From positions 1 through 52,963 of the forward strand of contig CANRNA010000262.1 in NCBI GenBank assembly GCA_947631805.1: DNA of 52,963 nt. The letters are read 5' to 3'. The notes under the pieces are model-generated. The model was given only the letters and a program-made list of their open reading frames with translations. It made no database searches and was not told where the DNA came from. Shown here one piece after another: positions 1 through 8,517 of the stretch; position 1 is the first letter of the stretch, and each line of letters opens with the position of its first letter. This DNA comes from an uncultured Oscillospiraceae bacterium (GTDB lineage Bacteria > Bacillota > Clostridia > Oscillospirales > Oscillospiraceae). The position numbers and the translations under genes were made by a program.

Positions 1-11
1 CGTTCGCTCTG

Positions 12-1283
12 TTACAGGATGTAGTCCGTGATGCAGTCGTACCAATGGATATATGTCACGCCGTTGATGGTGAGCCTGTCGTTTTCCGGCAGCTGTTCGC
101 TCCATTTTTTCTGATAGCGGTCTATGGCCCAGTCGTCGCGGTTGTATCTCCGCCACAGGATCGTCCTGCCGTTTTTGTCCAAAAACTGCTCGGATACCAC
201 GCCGCTGTTATAGGTCTCGATGTCCATCACGCACACCGTGTCATAGCGCTTGCCGCCGATGGTGACCGTATATCTGCCTACGATATCCAAAAGGAAATCC
301 TTGTCCGCGCTCGTGACCTCGCTGCCGACGCGCCGGATATCGCCCTTCGCCGCCAGATCGGTCTCGTTTCCGCAATTATCTATGCCAAATCCCCAGTTGG
401 ACATGAATTCATCGCCGTCAAGAAAGGTGATATAATTGCGGACGCCGCCGTCGTTTCTGATCGTCGCCAGATAGCGGCAATGGGTATCTGTGAGCTGCGC
501 CACAAAGGTCCGGCTGATCACATCCTTCTTATCCGAGTACGGCGCCTCCCTCGCGGTGAGCTCTACGCCTTCTATGCCGTGGACCCTGGCTTTTCCCGTG
601 ACGAGCATATCATAGATATGGCTGCATTTCCGGGAGGGCATATCATACATGCCCCAGGACAGCTTTTCACCCAGTTTAGGGACCAGGAACCAGCCCATGA
701 GCTCCTCCCATTTCACGGAGAACGGGGCCTTGTCGCTTGCTTCTATCTTGTATGCGGGGATAAATTCTGGCAGTTTTTTCATCGTATATTCTCCTTTCAA
801 CGCCTCGCTGTGATATGGATATTTCCTTTTGAATTTCTGCTTCGCCGTGTGCAGCCTGCTCTTGACCGTTCCGACAGGGATGTTCAGCCGTCTGGCGATA
901 TCGGCCTGGGGAAGCGCTTTCCAATAATAGAGATACAGTATCTGCTTGTCTTTATCACCGAGCAGATCCAACGTCTCTCTTACTGTGGAAACGACCGAAA
1001 CGCCATACCTGCTGTCGGCCAATTCCCCCTCGGTCATTTCGTCGATCGGTATCTCGTACTGCTCCGCCTTCCCGCGAAAATAGTCGTTGCATTTATTTCT
1101 TGCGATGCTGATGAGCCACGGCTTGAACGCGTCCTTGTTTTTTAACTGATGGAACTTTTGACAGGCGGCAAGGTAAACCTCCTGTAAAACGTCGTCCGCG
1201 TCCGCCCTCGCGCTCAGGCGAAACCGCACGAAACGCTCCACAGGCACCCGCTCCGCCTCCAAGAGCTTTTCAAATTCATCCAT
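12..1283 (-). CDS. ECF-family RNA polymerase sigma factor with fused C-terminal domain
   Basis: Protein of 423 aa. Residues about 5-75 look like sigma region 2 (DADDVLQEVYLAA, then a WLISIARN segment). Residues about 101-155 look like sigma region 4 with the helix-turn-helix ADIARRLNIPVGTVKSRL. The first 167 residues match the length of a complete ECF sigma. The remaining 256 residues are an unrecognised Trp/Tyr-rich soluble domain. Start chosen at 1283 because AAAGGAGGTG lies just upstream; an in-frame extension to 1409 runs through the promoter. An internal in-frame ATG at 782 has its own AAAGGAG (791-797), so the C-terminal domain could also be made separately. I recall similar long fused sigma factors in gut Clostridia, so the fusion is probably genuine. 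The regulon is unknown. Confidence 0.85.
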   Translation of the reverse strand: MDEFEKLLEAERVPVERFVRFRLSARADADDVLQEVYLAACQKFHQLKNKDAFKPWLISIARNKCNDYFRGKAEQYEIPIDEMTEGELADSRYGVSVVSTVRETLDLLGDKDKQILYLYYWKALPQADIARRLNIPVGTVKSRLHTAKQKFKRKYPYHSEALKGEYTMKKLPEFIPAYKIEASDKAPFSVKWEELMGWFLVPKLGEKLSWGMYDMPSRKCSHIYDMLVTGKARVHGIEGVELTAREAPYSDKKDVISRTFVAQLTDTHCRYLATIRNDGGVRNYITFLDGDEFMSNWGFGIDNCGNETDLAAKGDIRRVGSEVTSADKDFLLDIVGRYTVTIGGKRYDTVCVMDIETYNSGVVSEQFLDKNGRTILWRRYNRDDWAIDRYQKKWSEQLPENDRLTINGVTYIHWYDCITDYIL

Positions 1284-1329
1284 ATCCTCACCTCCTTTTG
1301 TCTGTAGCTGAAAACCGGTTTCACTTATA

Positions 1330-1357
1330 TAGACGGGTGTCGGCCCCAAAAGGTTCA
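1330..1357 (-). promoter_or_regulatory. ECF-type promoter, probably autoregulatory
   Basis: On the minus strand TGAACC (1352-1357) is followed after exactly 16 bases by CGTCTA (1330-1335). This resembles the ECF consensus of an AAC -35 and a CGTC -10. It sits about 45 bases upstream of the sigma start, as expected for an ECF factor that transcribes its own gene. Autoregulation is inferred from position and motif only. Confidence 0.65.
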
Positions 1358-1446
1358 TTATATTTGCTTTATCCTGCCCAAAAAAATCGAAGGGAGAGGA
1401 CTTCCTCATGAAGCCTCTCCCTTTTGGGAGGAGATCGTGTTTTTCT

Positions 1447-2184
1447 CTACTCCAGATAAAACCCTTCCAGCTTTGCGATCTGGTCGGGGCCGACGCCCAT
1501 GGTCATCTCCAGATAGTTTTCCACGGAGCCGTATTCCATCTGGATGCAGTCGAAATAATACAGGGCGTTTTTCTCGAACACCTGGAACACCTCGCTCATG
1601 AGGGCGAGCTCCTCCTCGCTGGCCCGTGCCAGGCGCATGGCCTCCAGCTGTCCGGCGGCGAACTGGTTGGTGCGCATATACTCCTCAATGACCGCCTCCC
1701 GGTCAAAGCCCAGGGCGCTCATGAGCAGCATGGCTCCCACGCCGGTCCTGTCCTTGCCCTGGGTGCAGTGCCACAGCACGGGCTTCCCCTCGCTGTCCAG
1801 CAGCAGCCGGAAAAAGCGCTCATAGGCCTGAATGGCCGCCGGATGGAGGCTCAGCAGCCGGTAGAACTCGTGGAACACCTCCCGGACCTCCCGGGGGACC
1901 GTGCTCTTGATGGGGATGAACGCCTCCAGGTCCTCCACCGGCGGACACCACACGTTTTCCGCTCCGGACACGGCCCTGTCCGGATGGCGCTCCCGCTCCC
2001 GACGGTCCCGCATGTCGATGACCAGGCTCACGCCCCAGTCCGCCAGCCGGGCCGTATCCTCCGCCGAGGCCCCGCCCAGGTGGCCGGAGCGGATGAGCGT
2101 CCGCTCCCGTATCCGGGCCCCGTCCGCCCTTGTCAGGCCCCCCAGGTCCCGGACGTTCTCTATGCCGTCAAATCGATAAAACAT
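1447..2184 (-). CDS. Tyrosine-protein phosphatase (IphP/Y_phosphatase3 type)
   Basis: Protein of 245 aa with the PTP signature HCTQGKDRTG: nucleophile Cys140 and phosphate-binding Arg146 (CX5R). The N-terminus FDGIENVRDLGG and the TLIRSG motif are typical of bacterial IphP-like phosphatases. There is no signal peptide, so it is probably cytoplasmic. It starts on the base next to the nth stop codon, so the two are likely co-transcribed and translationally coupled. Substrate unknown; members act on phosphotyrosine proteins or phosphoinositides. Confidence 0.85.
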   Translation of the reverse strand: MFYRFDGIENVRDLGGLTRADGARIRERTLIRSGHLGGASAEDTARLADWGVSLVIDMRDRRERERHPDRAVSGAENVWCPPVEDLEAFIPIKSTVPREVREVFHEFYRLLSLHPAAIQAYERFFRLLLDSEGKPVLWHCTQGKDRTGVGAMLLMSALGFDREAVIEEYMRTNQFAAGQLEAMRLARASEEELALMSEVFQVFEKNALYYFDCIQMEYGSVENYLEMTMGVGPDQIAKLEGFYLE

Positions 2185-2829
2185 CTATGTATTCCCCTTC
2201 TCATAGGTCTGGCACCAGGCGCGCACGCAGCACTGTTCGCATTTGGGTGCCCTGGCCGAGCACACCGCCCGGCCGTGGTACACGATCCGGTGGCAGAAGT
2301 CGGAGCACTCCTCCGGCGGCAAAATGGCCCGCAGGGCCGATTCGATCTTGGGCGGGTCCTTCATGTCGTCCACCAGCCCCATCCGGTTGGAAAGGCGGAT
2401 GCAGTGGGTGTCCACCACCACGCTGCCCGGCACCCGGTACACGTCCCCCAGGATAAGGTTGGCGCTCTTGCGTCCCACGCCGGGGAGCTTCAGAAGGTCG
2501 TCCATATTGTCCGGCACTACGCCGCCGAAGTCCTCCACCAGCATCCTGGCCGCGCCCACGATATCCCGGGCCTTGCCGTGATAAAAACCGCAGGAGCGGA
2601 TATAGGGCTCCACATCCTCCGGCTCCGCCGCCGCCATGGTCCGGGCGTCCGGGAACCGGGCAAACAGCGCCGGGGATATCATATTCACCCGCTCGTCGGT
2701 GCACTGGGCCGCCAGGCGCACCTGCACCAGCAGCTCCCATGCCCCGTTATGGTCCAATGTGCAATCCGCCAGGGGATACTCCTCTGCCAGCGCCCGCACG
2801 ATATGCTCCACCTGTTCCGGCGTTCTCAT
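2185..2829 (-). CDS. nth: Endonuclease III (DNA glycosylase/AP lyase)
   Basis: Protein of 214 aa, the usual Nth length. The helix-hairpin-helix LPGVGRKSA carries catalytic Lys121, and VVVDTHCIRLSNR carries catalytic Asp140, matching K120/D138 of E. coli Nth. Four cysteines, C190, C197, C200 and C206 (C-x6-C-x2-C-x5-C), bind the [4Fe-4S] cluster. It removes oxidised pyrimidines in base excision repair. It is first in a two-gene unit with the phosphatase and is divergent from rarA. Confidence 0.95.
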   Translation of the reverse strand: MRTPEQVEHIVRALAEEYPLADCTLDHNGAWELLVQVRLAAQCTDERVNMISPALFARFPDARTMAAAEPEDVEPYIRSCGFYHGKARDIVGAARMLVEDFGGVVPDNMDDLLKLPGVGRKSANLILGDVYRVPGSVVVDTHCIRLSNRMGLVDDMKDPPKIESALRAILPPEECSDFCHRIVYHGRAVCSARAPKCEQCCVRAWCQTYEKGNT

Positions 2830-2937
2830 ATCTCCACCGCCTCTCTTTTATCTACAAGAAATCTTAACACGCCCTGTTGCAAAATGAAAGAGGTTTATTT
2901 ATAATTTGTATATCATAATAAAAAAGGACCTGACCCT

Positions 2938-4203
2938 ATGTACCGCCCATTTGCAGATGAATTCCGTCCCCAGGAGCTTGCCGACGTGTTTGGGCAGGCC
3001 CATATCCTGGGGGAGAACGGCATGCTCCGGCGCATCGCCGAGAGCGGGCACATCCCCTGCATGATCTTCTACGGCCCCTCCGGCACGGGGAAGACCACCG
3101 TCGCCCGCATCATCGCCCGCCGGACGAACCGGCCTCTGCGCCGTCTGAACGCCACCACGGCGGGACTGGCGGACATCAAGGCCATCATCGACGAGCTGGA
3201 CACCCTTCTCGCCCCGGAGGGGGTGCTGCTGTATTTGGACGAGATACAGTACTTCAACAAAAAGCAGCAGCAGTCCCTGCTGGAGTTCATCGAAAACGGG
3301 AAGATAACCCTCATCGCCTCCACCACGGAAAACCCCTATTTCTGCGTGTTCAACGCCATTTTGTCCCGGAGCACCGTGTTTGAGTTCCGCCAGCTCACCC
3401 CCGAGGACGTGAAAAAGGCCATGGAGCGGGTACTCGGCCTGCTGCGGGAGCGGGACGGGGCCGATATCGTCCTGGAGGACGGGGTGCTGGATTACATTGC
3501 CTCCGCCTGCGGCGGGGACGCCCGGAAGAGCCTGAACACCCTGGAGCTGCTTTACACCACCGCCCGGCCGGGGAAAAACGGCCTGACCTTCACCCTGGCC
3601 GACGCCCGCGCCGTGACCCAACGCAGCGCCATGCGCTACGACCGGGACGGGGACGAGCATTACGACATCCTGTCCGCCCTGATGAAGTCCATGCGGGGCT
3701 CCGACCCGGACGCGGCGCTGCACTATCTCGCCCGATTTTTGGAGACCGGGGACCTGCTGGGGGCATGCCGCCGCATTTTGTGCTCCGCCAGCGAGGACAT
3801 CGGCCTTGCCTATCCCATGGCGGTTCCCATCGTGAAGGCATGCGTGGACTCCGCCCTCCAGCTGGGGTTGCCGGAGGCCCGGCTCCCCCTGGCGGAGGCG
3901 GTCATCTTCCTGGCCACCTGCCCCAAGTCCAACACCGGGTGCCTGGCCATTGACGCGGCCATCGCGGACGTGAAGGCGGGCAAGTCCGGCCACATCCCCC
4001 GCCAGCTGCAAAATGTCCACGCCGACGGCACGGGCTTTGAGCGGGAGCAGGGATATCTGTACCCCCACGACTTCCCCAACCGCTGGGTCCGCCAGCAGTA
4101 TCTGCCCGACACCCTGAAGGACGCCCGCTATTACCAGTACGGGGACAACAAGACCGAACAGGCGGCCAAAAAGTACTGGGACCTGATAAAGGGCGGCGCC
4201 TAG
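2938..4203 (+). CDS. rarA: Replication-associated recombination protein RarA/MgsA
   Basis: AAA+ ATPase of 421 aa. Walker A GPSGTGKT is at residues 46-53 and Walker B LLYLDEIQ near residue 97, followed by the sensor segment STTENPYF. This combination and the C-terminal tetramerisation region are characteristic of the RarA/WRNIP1 family related to clamp-loader subunits. It acts at stalled replication forks. It is divergent from nth with a 108-base AT-rich spacer. Its stop overlaps the stop of the convergent gene at 4200 by 4 bases. Confidence 0.93.
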   Translation: MYRPFADEFRPQELADVFGQAHILGENGMLRRIAESGHIPCMIFYGPSGTGKTTVARIIARRTNRPLRRLNATTAGLADIKAIIDELDTLLAPEGVLLYLDEIQYFNKKQQQSLLEFIENGKITLIASTTENPYFCVFNAILSRSTVFEFRQLTPEDVKKAMERVLGLLRERDGADIVLEDGVLDYIASACGGDARKSLNTLELLYTTARPGKNGLTFTLADARAVTQRSAMRYDRDGDEHYDILSALMKSMRGSDPDAALHYLARFLETGDLLGACRRILCSASEDIGLAYPMAVPIVKACVDSALQLGLPEARLPLAEAVIFLATCPKSNTGCLAIDAAIADVKAGKSGHIPRQLQNVHADGTGFEREQGYLYPHDFPNRWVRQQYLPDTLKDARYYQYGDNKTEQAAKKYWDLIKGGA

Positions 4204-4544
4204 ATCACCCGGCCCTTCACCGTGGCGATTATCTCCCTGGCCCGAAGGACCTGGTCCGCCCGGACGTTGATGGTCAGCCGCGCCTGCCCGGCGGAGGCGG
4301 CGCTGCGCTCCATCACGGCCCGGGAGCCCAGCACGGCGGCGTAGACCTCCCCCGGCAGTACCCCGTCCGACAGCCGGGGACCGGAGGCCGCGCCCATGCT
4401 CAGCAGGGGCATCTCGCTTTTGACCCTCCGGTCCGGCGCCCGCATCTCCGTGATGGAATACTCAATACCGTTGCGCCGCAGGCGCATGAGGGCCAGGTCC
4501 GCCCCGTCTCTGTCGTCAAATACCGCAGTAAGCTGCGTTGTCAT
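4200..4544 (-). CDS. Hypothetical small protein
   Basis: Protein of 114 aa, not recognised. The N-terminus (VFDDRDGADLALMRLRRNG) has the pattern of a beta-alpha unit as in small stress-type proteins that act on two related halves. The middle holds a Gly/Ser-rich loop and the C-terminus another beta-alpha unit (ARLTINVRADQVLRAREI). There are no membrane segments. It is a single gene, convergent with rarA and divergent from the radical SAM gene. No function is assigned. Confidence 0.65.
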   Translation of the reverse strand: MTTQLTAVFDDRDGADLALMRLRRNGIEYSITEMRAPDRRVKSEMPLLSMGAASGPRLSDGVLPGEVYAAVLGSRAVMERSAASAGQARLTINVRADQVLRAREIIATVKGRVI

Positions 4545-4596
4545 GCTGCCACCCCTTTCAGATGGTAGCGTGCCCCATATACAGGAGGTTCATACC

Positions 4597-5481
4597 ATGC
4601 GCTACGAAGGGGATATCTACCGCCCGCCAGGGGAGTGGAAAAGCTATCTGCTCCAATGCACCGTGGGCTGCTCCAACAACACCTGCACCTTCTGCTCCAT
4701 GTACAAGGCCAAGCGCTACCACATCCGGCCCCTGGAGGACGTGCTGGAGGACATCCAAATGGCGAAGAACACCTTTTACCGGTCCACGGAGACGGTGTTT
4801 CTTTGCGACGGGGACGCCATCGACCTGCCGGTGGAATACCTGCTGGCCGTGCTGCGGGCCCTTTACGACGCCTTTCCCAATCTGCGCCGGGTGACCACCT
4901 ACGCCGGGCCCCTGTCCACCCTGCGCAAGACGCCGGAGGAGCTGCGGACCATCCGCCAGGCGGGCCTGCAGCGGGCCTATCTGGGGGTGGAGACCGGGGA
5001 CGACGCGCTGCTGCGCCATGTGAAAAAGGGCGTGGGCGCGGATGGCATGCTCCGGGCCGGACAAAATCTGGTGGCGGCGGGATTCGACCTGTGGGCCATC
5101 GTGATCACCGGCCTGGAGGGCGGCGGCCGGGAGGCTTTGGAGCGGAACGCCGCTCTCACGGCCCGGATGGTCAACGAGATGGTCCCCAAGCACCTGTCCT
5201 CCATGACCCTCATGCCCGTGGAGGGCACCCCGCTGTACGAAGAGGTCCGCCGGGGGGAGCTCACCCTGCAGACCCCCTTTGAGAGCCTGTTGGAGACGAG
5301 GGAGCTGGTGCGCCAGATAGAGCTGGAGGACCTGCATTATACCTCCAACCACGCGTCCAATTACCTGCCCATCAAGGGCACCCTGACCAGGGACAGGGAC
5401 AAGATCATCGCCATGCTGGACGACGTCATCGCCCGGCAGGACGCCTCCCGTCTGCGGGACGATATCTACAGGGGCCTGTGA
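4597..5481 (+). CDS. Radical SAM protein
   Basis: Protein of 294 aa. Cysteines C21, C25, C30 and C33 lie in QCTVGCSNNTCTFCSMYK. The last three resemble a cluster-binding motif with slightly altered spacing (C-x4-C-x2-C). YLGVETGDD and the MPVEGTPLYEE segment follow the usual TIM-barrel order of Elp3/HemN-like radical SAM enzymes. Start chosen at 4597 because AGGAGG lies 6 bases upstream; the longer frame from 4396 runs back through a divergent gene. Substrate unknown. A strong terminator follows directly. Confidence 0.85.
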   Translation: MRYEGDIYRPPGEWKSYLLQCTVGCSNNTCTFCSMYKAKRYHIRPLEDVLEDIQMAKNTFYRSTETVFLCDGDAIDLPVEYLLAVLRALYDAFPNLRRVTTYAGPLSTLRKTPEELRTIRQAGLQRAYLGVETGDDALLRHVKKGVGADGMLRAGQNLVAAGFDLWAIVITGLEGGGREALERNAALTARMVNEMVPKHLSSMTLMPVEGTPLYEEVRRGELTLQTPFESLLETRELVRQIELEDLHYTSNHASNYLPIKGTLTRDRDKIIAMLDDVIARQDASRLRDDIYRGL

Positions 5482-5490
5482 GAGAACAAA

Positions 5491-5534
5491 TAAGGACCGG
5501 CGCCGGGGCCTCCTCCGGCGCCGGTCCTTGTTTC
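5491..5534 (+). terminator. Rho-independent terminator after radical SAM gene
   Basis: Perfect 15-bp stem AAGGACCGGCGCCGG / CCGGCGCCGGTCCTT (5492-5529) followed by GTTT. It lies 10 bases after the radical SAM stop codon and insulates the next promoter. Confidence 0.8.
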
Positions 5535-5539
5535 ACCAA

Positions 5540-5605
5540 AAAATTATTGACAAACAATAATTTTCGCGCTATACTGCCCTCAGAACTTAAATAAAACAAT
5601 AATTC
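5540..5605 (+). promoter_or_regulatory. Sigma-A promoter overlapped by a palindromic operator
   Basis: TTGACA (5547-5552), a 17-base spacer and TATACT (5570-5575). AAAATTATTG (5540-5549) and CAATAATTTT (5555-5564) form a perfect 10-bp inverted repeat over the -35. A half-site CAATAATT recurs at 5598-5605, just before the ribosome binding site. The small HTH protein encoded third downstream position (6582) is the natural candidate repressor; this is inference. Confidence 0.75.
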
Positions 5606-5618
5606 GGAGGGATGGATC

Positions 5619-6572
5619 ATGGGGCGCAGACGTGCTTTGATATGGCTGGGCGCGGAGGGAGCGGTGTGTCTGGCGCTGGCGCTGACCTGGCAGCCGGACG
5701 GGACGGTCATGGCCGGGCTCCTGCGCTTTCCCTTTGCCCCTCTGGGGCGGGCGCTGCGGGGGCTGAGCCTCTCCGGCCCGGCGGGCAACGGCCTGGCCCT
5801 GGCGCTGTACGCCCTGGTGTGCCTGCTGCCCATGGGGTATCTGACGGCGCGGCTCATCCGGCGGCGGGCACGGGCGGAGGACGGGCTGCTGGCGGCCATG
5901 AGCGGCGTGGCCTTCGCCGTGGTGTACTGGGGCGTGAACCCCTCGCTCATGCCCACGGCCATAGCCCCCATGGGCACGGCCCTGGGCGGGGGCGTGTTCT
6001 GGTCCCTGGCGGCGGCGTACCTGGTGCTGCGGGCCCTTCGGGGGTGCATGGGGGCGGATGAAGCCCATCTTTGCCGCTGCGCAAGGCTCATGCTGTGGGC
6101 GCTGGCGGCTGTGAGCGTGTTCGGGGCCTGCGGGGCCTCTCCCCTGGGGCTGATAAACGGCATCCGCCAGCTCCGGGCCGCCAACCCCGGTTTTACGTCC
6201 ACCCTGGGAGCCACCTATCTGCTGCTGGGCTGCCGTGGGGCCGTCAGCGCCGGGGCATACCTGCTGGACACGGCGGTGGTACTGGGGGCGCTGGACCTGC
6301 TGACGGTCTGGGAGCGCGCCCCCTATTCCGGGGAGGCGGTGGACGCGGCGGGGAAGCTGTCCCGCCGGTGCGCCCAGGCCCTCGTCTTCTCGGCCCTGTC
6401 CGGCGCGGCGCTGGCCCTGGCCCAGTTCCTTCTGGCCGGAAGGCTGAACGATGTGTCGGTGTCGGTGACCGTGCCGCTGCTGCCCATGGGTCTTGTCCTG
6501 GCCGCCCTGCTGCTGGCCCAATACATCCGGGCGGGCAAGCGGCTCAAGGACGACAACGACCTGTTCATCTGA
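5619..6572 (+). CDS. Polytopic membrane protein of unknown function
   Basis: Protein of 317 aa with about eight hydrophobic segments separated by short Arg-rich loops (RLIRRRARAED, RAGKRLKDD), so an integral inner-membrane protein. Not recognised. It starts after GGAGGG with good spacing, is first in an operon with an HTH regulator, a lipoprotein and a YdcF protein, and is transcribed from the operator-bearing promoter at 5547. The pairing of a membrane protein with a YozG-like HTH recalls the DUF2975-YozG pairs, but this protein is about twice that length. Confidence 0.75.
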   Translation: MGRRRALIWLGAEGAVCLALALTWQPDGTVMAGLLRFPFAPLGRALRGLSLSGPAGNGLALALYALVCLLPMGYLTARLIRRRARAEDGLLAAMSGVAFAVVYWGVNPSLMPTAIAPMGTALGGGVFWSLAAAYLVLRALRGCMGADEAHLCRCARLMLWALAAVSVFGACGASPLGLINGIRQLRAANPGFTSTLGATYLLLGCRGAVSAGAYLLDTAVVLGALDLLTVWERAPYSGEAVDAAGKLSRRCAQALVFSALSGAALALAQFLLAGRLNDVSVSVTVPLLPMGLVLAALLLAQYIRAGKRLKDDNDLFI

Positions 6573-6581
6573 GGGCGCGCC

Positions 6582-6815
6582 ATGGCAATACGAGTGTATC
6601 TGGACGAGCTGCTCCGTGCCAGGGGCATGACAGCCAGGGAGCTGTGCGCCAAGGTGGGCATCACGGAGGCGAATCTGTCCATTCTCCGCAGCGGCAAGGC
6701 CAAAGGCGTGCGTTTCGGCACGGTCAACCGCATCTGTTACTACCTGGACTGCGACGTAGGGGATATACTGAAGTTCGACGGACGATTGGAGGAGGATGAC
6801 GATGAAGGGACATAA
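6582..6815 (+). CDS. XRE/Cro-type transcriptional regulator (YozG-like)
   Basis: Protein of 77 aa, essentially a single helix-turn-helix domain: LCAKVGITEANLSILRSGKA with the C-terminal extension RICYYLDCDVGDILKF. This is the form of the short YozG/HTH_26 family, normally encoded next to a membrane protein it regulates. It starts 9 bases after the membrane protein and overlaps the lipoprotein gene by 14 bases. It probably binds the palindrome at 5540-5564. Confidence 0.85.
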   Translation: MAIRVYLDELLRARGMTARELCAKVGITEANLSILRSGKAKGVRFGTVNRICYYLDCDVGDILKFDGRLEEDDDEGT

Positions 6816-7815
6816 ATGGGCCCTCTGCGCGGCCGTGGGGGCGTTGCTGCTCTGCGCCGGGTGCCAGCTGGCCAAGCCCGAGGCGGACCAGGCTCCGGAG
6901 CCGGACCAGCTCATCGGGGTATACGTGACACGGGAGTATTTGGATACCCTGGACCTGGAGGGGTATCTGAACGACCATCCCGACCTGCTCAACAGAGGCG
7001 GGATAGAGCTCTCCCCCGGCCAGACCGCCCCCTATGAAAAGCGTATAACCGCCCAAAGGGCGGGGGATGAATACGTGTTCGAGGGGTTGGAGGGCATGGC
7101 CCTGTTCGCCCCCCTGTGTGAGGTGGAATCCGCCCGCCCCACGGTAAACCCCACGCTGGAGGAGGACGGCGGCGGGCTTTACAGCCATTCCTCCGATGTC
7201 TATCGGGCGACCCGGGCGGATGACGGGATCGTCACCGACGGCATGCACCTGACCTATACGGACGACGAGGACCGGATAGAGCTGACCGGGACGATATATG
7301 TCATATCCGGCTCGTCTCCGGAATTTTACTGCAACCCGGTCTATCAGACGGCGGCGGGGGATGTGTATCTCACCGGCGGCAGCGGCATAAGCTCCAACGG
7401 CCAGACGGAGGGCGAGACCTTCTCCCAAACGGTGGACAGCTCTGTCACGGTGACGGAAAACGGCCAGACGCGGACGCGAAGCTGCAAGGCGACCATGCGC
7501 TTTGAGGTCGTCTATGAGCCCGTGAACATCACCATTATCCAAATGGACCGGGCCAGCCAGGTGCTCCGCCGGGAGAGCTTTGCCCCCGACCAGGTGCCCG
7601 AGCGCCTCGCGCTGGAGCCGGGCTGCGCCTATATCGTCGCGGAGACCGAGCGCCTCTCCCCCGCGGGGGAGACGGTCCTCTCCCGCCAGCTGGCAGACGC
7701 AGCCCCCGCGGAGGACGGAGAGCCCGCCGAGCTTCTCACCTTCCGCCCCCGGGAGGATGGGATATGCCTCCAGCAGCGGACGGCGCTCATCCCGTCGGAG
7801 GAGGACGTCCCATGA
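6802..7815 (+). CDS. Putative lipoprotein
   Basis: Protein of 337 aa. The start at 6802 is preferred over the ATG at 6796 because GGAGGAGG then has usable spacing. MKGHKWALCAAVGALLLCAGC is a type II signal peptide; the lipidated Cys is preceded by C-A-G rather than the usual L-A-G. The mature part is acidic and beta-rich with no recognised domain. Its stop overlaps the YdcF gene start (ATGA), so the two are coupled. Probably anchored outside the membrane; role unknown. Confidence 0.75.
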   Translation: MKGHKWALCAAVGALLLCAGCQLAKPEADQAPEPDQLIGVYVTREYLDTLDLEGYLNDHPDLLNRGGIELSPGQTAPYEKRITAQRAGDEYVFEGLEGMALFAPLCEVESARPTVNPTLEEDGGGLYSHSSDVYRATRADDGIVTDGMHLTYTDDEDRIELTGTIYVISGSSPEFYCNPVYQTAAGDVYLTGGSGISSNGQTEGETFSQTVDSSVTVTENGQTRTRSCKATMRFEVVYEPVNITIIQMDRASQVLRRESFAPDQVPERLALEPGCAYIVAETERLSPAGETVLSRQLADAAPAEDGEPAELLTFRPREDGICLQQRTALIPSEEDVP

Positions 7816-8471
7816 CAGACGCTGTGAGAGAGGACCTGCAGACCCTGTGGGATTGGATGGGCATGGGCATGACCCCCGGCCCGGCGGACGTGATCGCCGC
7901 CTATGGCTGCTATGACGAGCAGATACCCCTCCGGGCAGCGGAGCTGCACCGGGCGGGCTATGCCCCCTGGGTAGTCTTCTCCGGGGGCCTTGGCCGGAAC
8001 ACGGAGGGCATCTTTCGCTCCTCTGAGGCGGAGCGCTTCGCCGCCATCGCCGTGAAGGCGGGGCTGCCGGAGGCCAGCCTTATCTTAGAGGATAAATCGA
8101 CCAACTCCGCGGAAAACCTGCTGTTCACCCAGGCCCTGCTGGCGGAGCGGGGCATCCCCGCCCGGCATGTTCTGGCGGTGCACAAGCCCTATATGGAGCG
8201 GCGGCTGTACGCGGCGGCAGCGGTGTATTGGCCCCAGGCCCGCTTCACCGTCACCTCCCCCCAGGTGACCGTCGAAGAGCATATCCGCGCCGCCCAGGCC
8301 GTGGGCATGACCGAGCGGGGCGTGATAGAGACGGTGGTGGGCGACATCCAGCGGATGGACCTGTACGCCCAAAAGGGCTACCAGATACCCCAGCCCGCCC
8401 CGCCCCCTGTCCTCGCCGCCTACGCCCGCCTTATCGCGGCGGGCTACACAGGCCAGATGGTGAAAGCATAA
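7812..8471 (+). CDS. YdcF/SanA/ElyC-family protein (DUF218)
   Basis: Protein of 219 aa. AAYGCYDEQIPLRAAEL, VVFSGGLG, EDKSTNSAENLLF and AVHKPYMERR follow the DUF218 order: a Rossmann-like fold with an SGG motif and a TxxNA segment. Members include SanA and ElyC, implicated in envelope functions, but the biochemical activity is not settled. Start set at the ATG overlapping the lipoprotein stop. Last gene of the operon starting at 5619. Confidence 0.85.
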   Translation: MTDAVREDLQTLWDWMGMGMTPGPADVIAAYGCYDEQIPLRAAELHRAGYAPWVVFSGGLGRNTEGIFRSSEAERFAAIAVKAGLPEASLILEDKSTNSAENLLFTQALLAERGIPARHVLAVHKPYMERRLYAAAAVYWPQARFTVTSPQVTVEEHIRAAQAVGMTERGVIETVVGDIQRMDLYAQKGYQIPQPAPPPVLAAYARLIAAGYTGQMVKA

Positions 8472-8503
8472 AAACGCGCCAGGCTCCCCGCCTGGCGCTT
8501 CCT
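8471..8503. terminator. Bidirectional terminator between convergent genes
   Basis: Stem GCGCCAGGC (8476-8484) / GCCTGGCGC (8490-8498), with A-rich sequence on the left (8471-8474) and TTCCTT on the right. It lies between the convergent YdcF and acyltransferase genes and can serve both. Confidence 0.75.
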
Positions 8504-8517
8504 TATAGATCCCGCTC

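Noticed and set aside
45..1145. 366-codon open frame on the + strand
   Set aside because: Lies entirely opposite the sigma factor; no ribosome binding site and low-information composition from the antisense of a GC-rich gene.
1408..2904. 498-codon open frame on the + strand
   Set aside because: Antisense of the phosphatase and nth genes, both of which have clear catalytic motifs; His/Pro/Gly-rich shadow product.
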